In this document: positions 1-7,985 of the stretch, piece after piece
How the letters are laid out: every line of letters starts with the position of its first letter
Position numbering within the stretch: position 1 is the first letter of the stretch
Assembly: GCA_949290865.1 (NCBI GenBank)
Contig: CASETM010000080.1
Coordinates: 1-64,000 of the forward strand
Length of the DNA stretch: 64,000 nucleotides
Reading direction: 5' to 3'
From: an uncultured Bacillota bacterium
Lineage (GTDB): Bacteria; Bacillota_I; Bacilli_A; Erysipelotrichales; Coprobacillaceae
Program-made: the position numbers and the translations under genes
Notes under the pieces: model-generated
Told to the model about the DNA's origin: nothing
Databases searched by the model: none
The model's input: only the letters and a program-made list of their open reading frames with translations

Positions 1-135
1 AAAATTTCTGAAGGTAAGCACCATTTTGTTGCCCTGGCAGGCATTAGCCGTAAACTATTAACCATAATCTACTATATTTTAAAAGAAGATAGAGATTATA
101 TCAGATACGACAATATTAAAGACAAATATAACTAA
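1..135 (+). CDS. IS110-family transposase, C-terminal fragment (cut by window edge)
   Basis: The first 135 bases are open from the window edge to TAA and encode about 44 residues. The segment HHFVALAGISRKLLTIIYYI matches the conserved tail of IS110/IS116/IS902 transposases, where a GK..KVAL..ARKLL.II..ML pattern follows the transposase_20 domain. In this family the enzyme is a DEDD recombinase guided by a bridge RNA. Only the tail is visible, so activity cannot be judged, and whether the element is intact depends on sequence to the left. It is one of the few plus-strand genes here, which fits an inserted element. Family assignment rests on a short segment. Confidence 0.68.
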   Translation, partial: KISEGKHHFVALAGISRKLLTIIYYILKEDRDYIRYDNIKDKYN

Positions 136-320
136 TTTTTAAAAAATGAATACTTTAGTTGTTTTCGTCATGCAATAATTTAAGCAAATTTTTATTTTCA
201 AACTTTTTCATAAAACTTCTTAAAAATTATTTGACTTATTTATAGTTGTCTTTTCTGCATTATATGTTAGCTTAAGCTAACATATAATGCAAATCATATG
301 CTGATAATTATGCTGTCAAT
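136..320. other. AT-rich non-coding stretch after the transposase
   Basis: This stretch holds no convincing gene. It is very AT-rich and contains one perfect 36-bp palindrome (256-291). It may include the right end of the IS110-type element. In the IS1111 branch of this family the guide (bridge) RNA lies on the 3' side of the transposase gene, so this is where it would be if the element belongs to that branch. No IS boundary could be fixed because this family lacks simple terminal inverted repeats. Confidence 0.4.
256..291. repeat. Perfect 36-bp palindrome
   Basis: The left arm TGCATTATATGTTAGCTT is followed directly by its exact reverse complement, giving an 18-bp stem with no unpaired loop in principle (about 4 unpaired bases in a real hairpin). 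There is no U-tract of terminator type on either side. It lies between the transposase tail and the convergent HAD gene. It could be part of the IS110 element's end, a cruciform target site, or an operator. Confidence 0.75.
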
Positions 321-344
321 AAAAAAAGGAAGATCATTCTTCCT
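321..344 (-). terminator. Intrinsic terminator of the HAD gene
   Basis: On the minus strand a 7-bp stem (AGGAAGA / TCTTCCT, loop of 4) is followed by seven T. It overlaps the TAG stop codon of the HAD phosphatase gene ending at 343. Confidence 0.8.
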
Positions 345-1221
345 ATAAAAGCTGCATTTTTTCCAGTAAAATGATTCCTTCTTCAACCGCACCATCACCG
401 CCACGATGATCAAGCACATATTTCACTTTGGCTTTCACTTCTGGATGCGCATTGGCAGGTGCAAAACTGTAAGGAAAATCTTCCAACATACATATATCAT
501 TCAAACCATCACCAAATACTGCTACTTCATCTAACGATAGCCCTTGCTCTTTTATGATTTTTTTCAGCATGATTCCTTTATCATAATCATCACATGTAAT
601 TTCAATATTATCTTCATAAGATGAAGAAATATTCAGATGTGATATGACTGACAAACGTTCATTGACTCCCTTAGCTTCTTCAGGATTCAAGTGACGGGCA
701 TCAACCTTTAATGGTAAAGCGCCCTGTGCATACATTTCATCAAGTGAACTGACTGATGTACAGTCATTCAGAAAACCTTCTCTGCTGAAAAATGTTGCAT
801 CTGGCAGATGATCAAGTTTTCTTAAGGCCTCATCCTGCATCAGCATTTCAATATGCCAGTTCCAGTATGTATCAAAATCGGTCAGTATGTATTTTCCTTT
901 AGTTGTATGAATAGAAATATGATAATGATATTTCTGCAGGATCGCAATCATTTGTCGAAATGCGGCTTCATTCATGGGATGACATTCATTCATCGTTCCA
1001 TCATAATTTCTGAATTGTGTCCCATTGTTCAGAATCAGTTCATCATAAATTCCACATGCATCAAGGATCTGCGTCATCATATTCATATCTCTTCCTGATG
1101 CAAACATAAAACGAACACCCTGTCTGATCTTTTCATGAATTTTATTTAGATCTCCCGAATGAAACTGACTGAATCGATTGACGCTTGTCCCATCCACATC
1201 ACAAACTATTAATTTTATCAT
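343..1221 (-). CDS. Cof-type HAD-superfamily hydrolase
   Basis: A 292-residue protein of the Cof subfamily (HAD class IIB), soluble Mg-dependent phosphatases of sugar phosphates and other small phosphoesters. Motif I DVDGT lies at residues 8-12 (nucleophile Asp8, acid Asp10), a motif II-like SGR follows near 42, and the motif III/IV segment FGDGLNDICML is near the C-terminus. Length is normal for the family. The ATG at 1221 was chosen because AAGGGTG sits 6 nt upstream; a longer frame would need TTG at 1239 and no site. Substrate cannot be told from sequence. It stands alone with its own terminator. Confidence 0.9.
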   Translation of the reverse strand: MIKLIVCDVDGTSVNRFSQFHSGDLNKIHEKIRQGVRFMFASGRDMNMMTQILDACGIYDELILNNGTQFRNYDGTMNECHPMNEAAFRQMIAILQKYHYHISIHTTKGKYILTDFDTYWNWHIEMLMQDEALRKLDHLPDATFFSREGFLNDCTSVSSLDEMYAQGALPLKVDARHLNPEEAKGVNERLSVISHLNISSSYEDNIEITCDDYDKGIMLKKIIKEQGLSLDEVAVFGDGLNDICMLEDFPYSFAPANAHPEVKAKVKYVLDHRGGDGAVEEGIILLEKMQLL

Positions 1222-1287
1222 TTTATTCACCCTTATCAACTATATCACAATTATTCGGTTATATTCTTTTTTTCTCGATCAGAAAAA

Positions 1288-2217
1288 CTATCGACCAAAG
1301 CGATCCTTCATTTTCTCAAACAGGCTTTGCGAAATTCCAAATTTCTTGCACATTTGACGAACATATTCATCAACTTCCTGTGGAGACATATTTTTTAATG
1401 CTTCTTCATCAATTCCTAGACTGTTCATTGCAGACTTTAACTGATCGTACATTTCCGTATTGCCCTGACGATAGCTTTCGCTCATTTCATCAAACCATTT
1501 TTTGGCACCTTCCAGCTGCTGATCTTCCTGCGCTGATTTCTGATCAAAAAAATCCTGTGCCTGCATTAAAGCATCGATTTCCTCACTTTCCAAACCAAAT
1601 CTTTCAAAGAAATCCAACACATAGCGACATAACGCTCTTAATTCATCCTGCTGATCGCTTTCTGGCAGTTTCCCGATCATTTCCAGTTCATGATAGATAT
1701 CATTGATCTGCTGATGTTCCTCAGCACCTAAATCCAGATCCTCATAAACATCATCTTCCATATCCGCCAGTACCAGAGGAACAAAGTAAACGACTTTTTC
1801 ATAAGGATCCATCACAAAATCAATCTTCTTTTCCGTAATCTGAGCTAACGCTTTAACAAAATTTTCAAGATTCAGAAAACTGTTTTTAAAAACATAGGTC
1901 TTACCTGTCGTCTGGATTCTGGCATAAAAACTGTGATGTTCTTTCTGCCACACCAGAGAGAGCTGCTCGATATCTCCAAAGCGAAAGCTTTGTGGCTCTT
2001 TAAAACAGAAATAAGCCCCTTGGGCAGTCATGATCATTCCCAGACTGCCATCACTTTGCGCACTGGCATCAATAAATGCAATGATTTCAAAATCATTATT
2101 ATTGCCATACAGATACATGGCATTCGATATCTGCGCAGGCAGATGCTGATGATCATAAAACACTGCCTTATCCACGATATCTTCATCGATCAGTTCAATT
2201 ATTTCTTCTTTTCCCAT
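1288..2217 (-). CDS. Conserved hypothetical protein
   Basis: A 309-residue acidic protein of unknown function. The first half (about 1-150) looks like a beta-rich fold with hydrophobic strands such as FEIIAFIDAS and TYVFKNSFLN, and resembles a small pleckstrin-like or adaptor domain only vaguely. The second half is strongly acidic and helical and ends in a basic tail, KKFGISQSLFEKMKDRFGR. There is no signal peptide or membrane segment, so it is probably cytoplasmic. The start at ATG 2217 follows AAAAGGTGAT with 5-nt spacing; the 27 codons upstream in frame are probably not translated. Nothing nearby suggests a partner. Confidence 0.7.
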   Translation of the reverse strand: MGKEEIIELIDEDIVDKAVFYDHQHLPAQISNAMYLYGNNNDFEIIAFIDASAQSDGSLGMIMTAQGAYFCFKEPQSFRFGDIEQLSLVWQKEHHSFYARIQTTGKTYVFKNSFLNLENFVKALAQITEKKIDFVMDPYEKVVYFVPLVLADMEDDVYEDLDLGAEEHQQINDIYHELEMIGKLPESDQQDELRALCRYVLDFFERFGLESEEIDALMQAQDFFDQKSAQEDQQLEGAKKWFDEMSESYRQGNTEMYDQLKSAMNSLGIDEEALKNMSPQEVDEYVRQMCKKFGISQSLFEKMKDRFGR

Positions 2218-2282
2218 ATAATCACCTTTTCGTATGTATATTACACCAATTCTAATGAAAATAAAAGACATCTTTTTATAAT

Positions 2283-2307
2283 GAAAAAGAGAAGTCATTT
2301 ACTTCTC
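2283..2307 (-). terminator. Intrinsic terminator of the 2299-2943 gene
   Basis: The minus-strand stem GAGAAGT / ACTTCTC with a 5-nt loop is followed by TTTTT. It overlaps the stop codon of the membrane protein gene ending at 2299. Confidence 0.8.
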
Positions 2308-2943
2308 CATTTCTTTTTCAAATATTTTTTTATTTGTTAAAAGGGCAATAACAAGAATTGCAAAAGTTATATCAAAAGGACTGTTATACATCAACACTGC
2401 AATCACCAGTGATACTACAAACCCGGCAATTTCAATTTGAATGGGCTTATTTTTCAGCTGATGCTTTCTGATGATCTTCACTTCACTGTTGAAATTATGA
2501 ATTGCGATAAACAATGCAAATACCGCAACCAATGAATCGACATAAAAGTGAATCAGATAGTTTCCTGATAGCAGTTCTTTGATAAACATAAGAACAATAT
2601 AGCCACACATTGTCAGCCATAATCCAGAAATTGCATAACTTTGCATATCAGCTTTTCTAATTGCTGCTATGCGTTCTCGATAATTGATCTTTTTTTCTAT
2701 TCTATTGATAACCAGCTGTTTATTTGTTCCAAACAGCTGATAAGGATCATTTTTCTTTTCCTGATGAGCAAGCATCTCATCAAGAAGATCACTGATCAGA
2801 ATATTCGTTTTTAAAATGTTTTTTGTTTTTTTAAATAACGCTTTTTCAATATCCTGATAATATTCAAGATACTGATCATTCAAGAATTTGATCTTATCTT
2901 TATTTTCATCGATAATCTCATACTTCTTTTTTTTATCTATCAT
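2299..2943 (-). CDS. Hypothetical membrane protein with soluble helical N-terminus
   Basis: A 214-residue protein. The first about 100 residues are charged and helical; residues 105 onward hold about four hydrophobic segments, for example SGLWLTMCGYIVLMFI, SLVAVFALFIAI, IAGFVVSLVIAVLM and FAILVIALLT, ending in a basic-acidic tail. This layout (amphipathic helices then a small membrane bundle) is reminiscent of DUF1048/DUF1129-type proteins, but no family is claimed. The start follows AAAGGTAG at 6 nt. It begins 1 nt after the stop of the M18 aminopeptidase, so the two are probably co-transcribed. Confidence 0.7.
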   Translation of the reverse strand: MIDKKKKYEIIDENKDKIKFLNDQYLEYYQDIEKALFKKTKNILKTNILISDLLDEMLAHQEKKNDPYQLFGTNKQLVINRIEKKINYRERIAAIRKADMQSYAISGLWLTMCGYIVLMFIKELLSGNYLIHFYVDSLVAVFALFIAIHNFNSEVKIIRKHQLKNKPIQIEIAGFVVSLVIAVLMYNSPFDITFAILVIALLTNKKIFEKEMEK

Positions 2944-2944
2944 C

Positions 2945-4261
2945 TTAATCTACCTTTAAAACATGGCTGTTGATTTCACTGATATGACTGTTAAAGAACT
3001 GTTCCATGACCTTGATCATATAATAAGTATCTTTAACTCCAGCTGTTTCGTAAGCTGAATGCATAGCCAGCTGTGGCAAACCAATATCAACACTGTTCAT
3101 TGAAACCTGTGACATGGCAATATTACCAAGTGTGCTGCCTCCAGCAACATCAGAACGATTGGCAAAGAACTGAAGCGGAACATCAGCTCTACTGCACAGT
3201 TCTCTAAAGACAGCAATGCTCACTGCATCACTGGTATATTTCTGTCCAGCATGTGATTTCACAACAATACCTTCATTCATGTAAACACAGTTTGTATCAT
3301 CTGTTTTTGAAGGATGATTTGGATGAACGGCATGCGCATTATCAGCACTTAACATGAAGCTTGAAGCAATAGCACGATAAAAGTCTTCTTCGTTTTTACC
3401 TAAAGCTGTATTTGTTCTTTTTAAAACATCATACAAAAATGTTGATGCTGCTCCCTGTTTTGTTCCTGAACCAACTTCTTCATTATCAAAGCAAGCAAAA
3501 ACATTGATTGACTGATCATTAGCTCCTTTTAAGAATCCCATTAATGATGTATATCCACATTGCAGATCATCTAAATGCTGACTTGAAATAAATTCGTTAT
3601 TTGCACCCCAGACAGAAGGTGCCATTCTGCTGTAAAGATAAAGATCACTGCCATAAATATCTTCTTCTTTGACACCTGCTTCCTGTGCTAACAGCTTTTT
3701 AAAATCACCTTTCTGACAGTCTGCACCACCAAAAAGCGGTAACATATCAATCTGCTTATTGTAGGCATAGCCATCATTAACAGCACGATTCATATGAATT
3801 GCAACATTAGGAATAAGCAACAGATCACGATCAATATTGATCAGCTGAGTTTTGATCATATTATCTTCTTTGATCAGAAGACGTCCAGCAACCGATAATG
3901 GTCTGTCAAACCAGGTTGCACAAAGCATTCCCCCATAGCCTTCGGTATTTAATGTCATATATTTGTTTCTAACCGTAATTTCAGCATTTTCCTTGATTTT
4001 AAACGTTGGACAGTCTGTATGTGATGCTGCAACATTAAAACTGTAATTCAGCAGATCTGTTCCTATATTCAAGGCAATGATGCTCGAATTATTACGTGTA
4101 ACATAATATTTTCCACCAGGCTGGATCTGCCATGGCTGTCCTTCTAGCAGTTCCTGATAACCATGGTTATTTAATTCTGTTTTCATATTTTCTACAGCAT
4201 GAAATGCTGTTGGACTCTTCTTCAGAAATTCAAGCATTTCCTGAGAAACTTTTTCATACAT
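2945..4261 (-). CDS. apeB: M18-family aminopeptidase
   Basis: A 438-residue cytosolic metallo-aminopeptidase of family M18 (aspartyl aminopeptidase-like), which removes N-terminal residues in peptide turnover using two metal ions. Visible metal and catalytic motifs are SHTDCP (first His ligand), CFDNEEVGSGTKQGA (catalytic Glu pair), DNAHAVHP and the late AMHSAYETAG (last His ligand). All family landmarks and the usual length are present. The ATG at 4261 is preceded by GGAGGTG at 6 nt; an in-frame ATG five codons earlier lies inside that site. It is followed at once by the membrane protein gene ending at 2299. Confidence 0.93.
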   Translation of the reverse strand: MYEKVSQEMLEFLKKSPTAFHAVENMKTELNNHGYQELLEGQPWQIQPGGKYYVTRNNSSIIALNIGTDLLNYSFNVAASHTDCPTFKIKENAEITVRNKYMTLNTEGYGGMLCATWFDRPLSVAGRLLIKEDNMIKTQLINIDRDLLLIPNVAIHMNRAVNDGYAYNKQIDMLPLFGGADCQKGDFKKLLAQEAGVKEEDIYGSDLYLYSRMAPSVWGANNEFISSQHLDDLQCGYTSLMGFLKGANDQSINVFACFDNEEVGSGTKQGAASTFLYDVLKRTNTALGKNEEDFYRAIASSFMLSADNAHAVHPNHPSKTDDTNCVYMNEGIVVKSHAGQKYTSDAVSIAVFRELCSRADVPLQFFANRSDVAGGSTLGNIAMSQVSMNSVDIGLPQLAMHSAYETAGVKDTYYMIKVMEQFFNSHISEINSHVLKVD

Positions 4262-4288
4262 AGTTAACACCTCCATATTTCCCTGTAT

Positions 4289-4325
4289 ATTATAACATAT
4301 CCTTTCGGTTGCCCAAAAGGATATG
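4289..4325 (-). promoter_or_regulatory. Inverted repeat abutting the aminopeptidase -10 box
   Basis: Arms CATATCCTTT (4296-4305) and AAAGGATATG (4316-4325) form a perfect 10-bp inverted repeat around a 10-nt spacer. On the minus strand it is followed immediately by TTATAAT, so a -10 hexamer (4289-4294) directly adjoins it. There is no T-tract in that direction, so it is not a typical terminator for the permease upstream; it may be an operator, or a plus-strand terminator (TTTGTCTTTTTT follows there). Confidence 0.45.
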
Positions 4326-4335
4326 TTTGTCTTTT

Positions 4336-5760
4336 TTATTCAGCTGTTACTTTTTCACGTTTTTTAATTGCTGGCATAATTAAACCTAAAGCTGTTAATA
4401 CAACTGGTGTGATAACGTTTAATGCAGTAATAAACATATCTCCTTCTTTGTACATACCGAATAAACAGCAGAATGCAGTAACAAAGAAACACCATGCTCC
4501 AGCAGTCAGAGCCAGACCTTGATTTTTCGTGAATTTGTATTCTGGGTCAAATTTCTGTTTAGCTTTACGTAAAGCAATATAAGCAGCAAATACCCATAAA
4601 TAACGCAATGGCATCGTTACTGAATTTAACTGTGTTAACTGACGTAAAACAACGTCTGAGTTAGGTACCAGTGCCTGAATCAGAATAATTGATCCTGACA
4701 GAATCACAACCATCCAGATACCATTGATATAAGCACCATATTTGTTTTTCTTTAATAATTTTGTAGGAATGAACTGACGTGCATCTTCATTGTCTAATAA
4801 CATTCTTAATGGTGCATCAATACTTAATACTAATGTTGAGAACTGACCAATAGCATTACATGCTGCATAAATGATCATTAAGATATTACCCATTCCATAG
4901 TATTCACCAAGTTTCTGGAATGCCCAGTAAGAACCATTGGCATTATAAGCATCAAAGTTAGCCGCAATGTCAGCAGGATCAAACATCATACCCATTGCAA
5001 CAGTACCTAAAATGGCACAAACCATAACCATGACTGCCAATGCAATCATCCCTTTTGGGAATCCACGAGATGGATTTTCGACCTTGTTTACATAAGGTGA
5101 AATCTTTTCACATCCACCAACTGCAAATACCAGAATTGATAATGATGTAAAATATCCCATATTAAACTGTGGAATCAGATTTTTCCAGCTGAGATCCATT
5201 GATAAATATCCACCATTAGGATTAATTGCTGGAGCTGCAAACATCATCAGAATGTAAAGAATCGACATAACAAACATACTTGTTCCCGCTAAAGTCGCCA
5301 ATTTCTTTAATGGGTTCAACCCTCTACTTGCTACCCAGCAGAAGAATAAGAATACTGCCAAAGTTGCAAACTGAACCAGTTCAGTATTGAAAGTTGCGTA
5401 AGTTTCTCCATTCTGGAAAACCATCCAGCTTAATGCTTTTAAACCGCCACTTCCTTTGCTGGCAATATAAGTAATGTGACATGCCCAATATGTCCATCCT
5501 GCATAGTATGCACATTTAGGCCCAATAGTTTCGTGGATCCATGAGCTGACTCCACCACCTGAATTTTTGAATGCTGACCCTAATTCTCCGACCATCAAAG
5601 CATAAGGTACGAAATAAAGCGCAAACATCAAAATCCAGCTGAAGATAACCTGTATACCGTTAAAATAGATATACCCGTTTAAAACATTTCCAAATCCCCA
5701 TACTGTAGAAAATGCCATAAACGCCAGGTTATACCAAACGATTTTTTTTGAATTTTCCAT
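4336..5760 (-). CDS. APC-family amino acid permease
   Basis: A 474-residue integral membrane transporter with about 12 hydrophobic segments, of the amino acid-polyamine-organocation superfamily. The N-terminal segment FSTVWGFGNVLNG and the GELGSAF / NSGGGVSSWI motifs of the first helices match the glutamate/GABA-antiporter and YjeM-like branch; AVGGCEKISPYV lies in the middle. It probably moves an amino acid by exchange or proton symport; the substrate is not readable. The start has AAAGGAGG 5 nt upstream. It is a single gene with a strong promoter (5822-5850). Confidence 0.88.
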   Translation of the reverse strand: MENSKKIVWYNLAFMAFSTVWGFGNVLNGYIYFNGIQVIFSWILMFALYFVPYALMVGELGSAFKNSGGGVSSWIHETIGPKCAYYAGWTYWACHITYIASKGSGGLKALSWMVFQNGETYATFNTELVQFATLAVFLFFCWVASRGLNPLKKLATLAGTSMFVMSILYILMMFAAPAINPNGGYLSMDLSWKNLIPQFNMGYFTSLSILVFAVGGCEKISPYVNKVENPSRGFPKGMIALAVMVMVCAILGTVAMGMMFDPADIAANFDAYNANGSYWAFQKLGEYYGMGNILMIIYAACNAIGQFSTLVLSIDAPLRMLLDNEDARQFIPTKLLKKNKYGAYINGIWMVVILSGSIILIQALVPNSDVVLRQLTQLNSVTMPLRYLWVFAAYIALRKAKQKFDPEYKFTKNQGLALTAGAWCFFVTAFCCLFGMYKEGDMFITALNVITPVVLTALGLIMPAIKKREKVTAE

Positions 5761-5793
5761 ATTTCCTCCTTTAATTCAATCGACGCGTATTGC

Positions 5794-5808
5794 ATACAAC
5801 TATTGTAT
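5794..5808. promoter_or_regulatory. Small palindrome just downstream of the permease promoter
   Basis: ATACAA-CTA-TTGTAT is a perfect inverted repeat (6-bp arms) lying where the transcription start of the permease gene is expected. It could be an operator for a repressor. No family match is claimed. Confidence 0.35.
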
Positions 5809-5821
5809 CAAATACTATACA

Positions 5822-5850
5822 ATTATAAGTTATTTTTCAAAATATATCAA
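5822..5850 (-). promoter_or_regulatory. Sigma-A-type promoter of the permease gene
   Basis: On the minus strand TTGATA (5845-5850) is separated by 17 nt from TATAAT (5822-5827). The start codon is at 5760 after AAAGGAGG. Confidence 0.75.
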
Positions 5851-5870
5851 CTCAAAGCATTTTTCTATAT

Positions 5871-5900
5871 AAAAAGCTTAGAAATACTATATTTCTAAGC
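5871..5900 (-). terminator. Intrinsic terminator of the siroheme operon
   Basis: A stem of 11 bp (GCTTAGAAATA / TATTTCTAAGC, 3-nt loop) followed on the minus strand by TTTTT. It overlaps the stop of the precorrin-2 dehydrogenase gene, so the cobA/hemD-hemB-sirC transcript ends here. Confidence 0.85.
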
Positions 5901-7026
5901 ACATCTTAATTCGCTTTATCAGATAGTTTTTCATTTCCTGACAATCTAGCAGATTCCCACCAAAAACAATATCATAACCTTGTCTTTGATAATCTTTGAC
6001 CAAATTCTGATAATCCGCATAATGTTTGCCATGTCCTAAGATCATGATTTTTAATTCATACATTTCCTCTTTATCAAGGACGATTTCTTCATGAAAATCA
6101 TAAATATCAATATTTCTTGTAAAAGTTTTAAACATATTTTTTAAACGATCATCTTGACGATGGTGTAAGACCCAGATCTGTTTGCGTTCGCTTTTCCATG
6201 TATCCATCAAAAAAATAATATCATCTTTTGACTGAATAACTGGACCTGTATTGATCAAATCTGATGACATGTCTTTAGTCATACGTTGATAGATCATCCC
6301 TTCAGACATCACCAGTGGTACACAGATATAGCGCACAGGAAATCTAAAAAGCGTCTGATAGTCATGAAATTCTTCAATCGACAAATAAACAATAGGCTGC
6401 ATATCAAAATGATAACTGTTATCAAATTTATTTTTATGATAGATAACGATAACGCCATATTGATCAGTCAGAGAATCCCATAAAAACTGCAGCAGCTGTA
6501 AAGGTGCATGATAAAACAATGAAAAAATCTGACGGTCATCATGTGGTGTCTTTAGAATGTATGGTCTTAATTTTGCCAGTAAAAGCATTTTTGGTTTTTC
6601 TTTTTCAATAACAGTCATCATCTGATCAAGTAACGGCTGGCTGTAGGGAAACTGCTGATGCGATGAATATGCCACCATTCCAGCTTCATCTTCTCGATAA
6701 GCCATGCCATAAAATGATGCTTCACCATCTTTTGTGGCACTGCCACAGATAATATTTCTCTGTGTGCAGTCCATGACGATCTGATGATTGATATCACGGT
6801 CCTGCGTTGCAGCATAAACCAGAAACATCTCATTCAGATATCGAGAATGATAGCTATCACATACCATTTGAACATCGAGCTGTTTAAATTCTTCCCGAAA
6901 AGCTATGGAAACAACATAAACATGTGCTCCTTCCAAGATATATTTTCTGGCTTTTTTCAGTGCCACTTTCCCAGCACCTACGATCAGGACGTTTTTTCCT
7001 TTTAAATTGAGTGCAACCGGGATCAT
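5887..7026 (-). CDS. Precorrin-2 dehydrogenase with unusual C-terminal half
   Basis: A 379-residue protein. Residues 1-150 match precorrin-2 dehydrogenase (SirC / CysG N-terminal domain), which oxidises precorrin-2 to sirohydrochlorin with NAD: PVALNLKGKNVLIVGAGKVA is the dinucleotide-binding loop, and YAATQDRDINHQI and YSSHQQFPYSQPLLDQMM follow. Residues about 165-379 are extra; they vaguely resemble a CbiX-type chelatase pair (VIVIYHKNKF, PLVMSEGMIYQRMTKDM, IWVLHHRQDD), which would insert iron, but the usual GHGSR and G-H motifs are not intact. The start has AAAAGGAA at 6 nt and overlaps hemB by 4 bp (ATGA). Dehydrogenase role is firm; the chelatase role is a guess. Confidence 0.8.
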   Translation of the reverse strand: MIPVALNLKGKNVLIVGAGKVALKKARKYILEGAHVYVVSIAFREEFKQLDVQMVCDSYHSRYLNEMFLVYAATQDRDINHQIVMDCTQRNIICGSATKDGEASFYGMAYREDEAGMVAYSSHQQFPYSQPLLDQMMTVIEKEKPKMLLLAKLRPYILKTPHDDRQIFSLFYHAPLQLLQFLWDSLTDQYGVIVIYHKNKFDNSYHFDMQPIVYLSIEEFHDYQTLFRFPVRYICVPLVMSEGMIYQRMTKDMSSDLINTGPVIQSKDDIIFLMDTWKSERKQIWVLHHRQDDRLKNMFKTFTRNIDIYDFHEEIVLDKEEMYELKIMILGHGKHYADYQNLVKDYQRQGYDIVFGGNLLDCQEMKNYLIKRIKMCLEI

Positions 7027-7985
7027 AACTGATTCCTTTTGACAAAGTTTAATGCATCATATGTAATGATCAAATCAGCCCCTGCTCTTTTAATAGCCAG
7101 CAGCGATTCATCCAGAACACTTTCATTCATCAAACCCTGAGCCACAGCCATCTGCAGCATCGCATATTCTCCGCTAACCTGATAGGCACATAAAGGCACA
7201 TGATACGCTGAGGCCTGTTTGATGATATCAAGATAAGCCAAAGCCGGTTTAACCATGATGATATCTGCTCCTTCTTCTATATCTGCTTCGATTTCACGCA
7301 TAGCTTCTTTACTGTTGGCACAGTCCATCTGATAGCTTTTTCGATCACCAAAGGCAGGAGCACTGTTTGCTGCTTCACGGAAAGGGCCATAATAGCTGGA
7401 AGCATATTTGGCACTGTATCCCATGATTGGCAAAGTTACATAGCCAGCCTGATCCAATGCTTCACGCATCGCCTGAATATGTCCATCCATCATATCGCTC
7501 GGTGCAACCATATCAATACCTGCCTTGGCATAACTGACTGCTATTTTACACAGGTAGGTCAAGGTCGTATCGTTATCAACATCACCTTCTTGATTAAGAA
7601 TACCGCAATGTCCATGATCAGTATACTCACACATACACACATCACCGATAATGTATATATCTGGTGCTTTGGCCTTGATGTAACGAATAGCCTGCTGAAC
7701 GATTCCATTGTCATTGTATGCTTCGCTGCCACAATGATCTTTATGATCAGGAATTCCAAACAGAATACATGAAAGTATCCCTGCACTCTGCATCTGTTCA
7801 ATGATCTCATCTAATCGATCAATCGAATAATGAAATACTCCTTTTAAAGAGGAAATTTCTCGACATATGTTATTTCCTTCTACCACAAAGATCGGTAAAA
7901 TCAGATCTTCTTTATGTACAACTGTTTCTTTCATCATCTGACGAATCGTTGGATTCTTTCTCAATCGTCTTCCTCTATAAAACAT
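7023..7985 (-). CDS. hemB: Porphobilinogen synthase (5-aminolevulinate dehydratase)
   Basis: A 320-residue cytosolic enzyme that condenses two 5-aminolevulinate molecules into porphobilinogen, the first pyrrole of tetrapyrroles. Family motifs are complete: the metal-binding Cys region DVCMCEYTDHGHCG, APSDMMDGHI, the first active-site Lys in GYSAKYASSYYGPFR, and the Schiff-base Lys in IMVKPALAYLD. Length is normal. The ATG at 7985 follows AAAGGGGG by 7 nt and lies inside the end of the cobA-hemD gene (25-bp overlap); it overlaps the downstream dehydrogenase by 4 bp, so the three genes are translationally linked. Confidence 0.96.
   Translation of the reverse strand: MFYRGRRLRKNPTIRQMMKETVVHKEDLILPIFVVEGNNICREISSLKGVFHYSIDRLDEIIEQMQSAGILSCILFGIPDHKDHCGSEAYNDNGIVQQAIRYIKAKAPDIYIIGDVCMCEYTDHGHCGILNQEGDVDNDTTLTYLCKIAVSYAKAGIDMVAPSDMMDGHIQAMREALDQAGYVTLPIMGYSAKYASSYYGPFREAANSAPAFGDRKSYQMDCANSKEAMREIEADIEEGADIIMVKPALAYLDIIKQASAYHVPLCAYQVSGEYAMLQMAVAQGLMNESVLDESLLAIKRAGADLIITYDALNFVKRNQL

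Noticed and set aside
1185-1706. Plus-strand frame of 173 codons opposite the 1288-2217 gene
   Set aside because: Antisense to a gene with a good ribosome binding site; no start signal of its own and no recognisable protein features.
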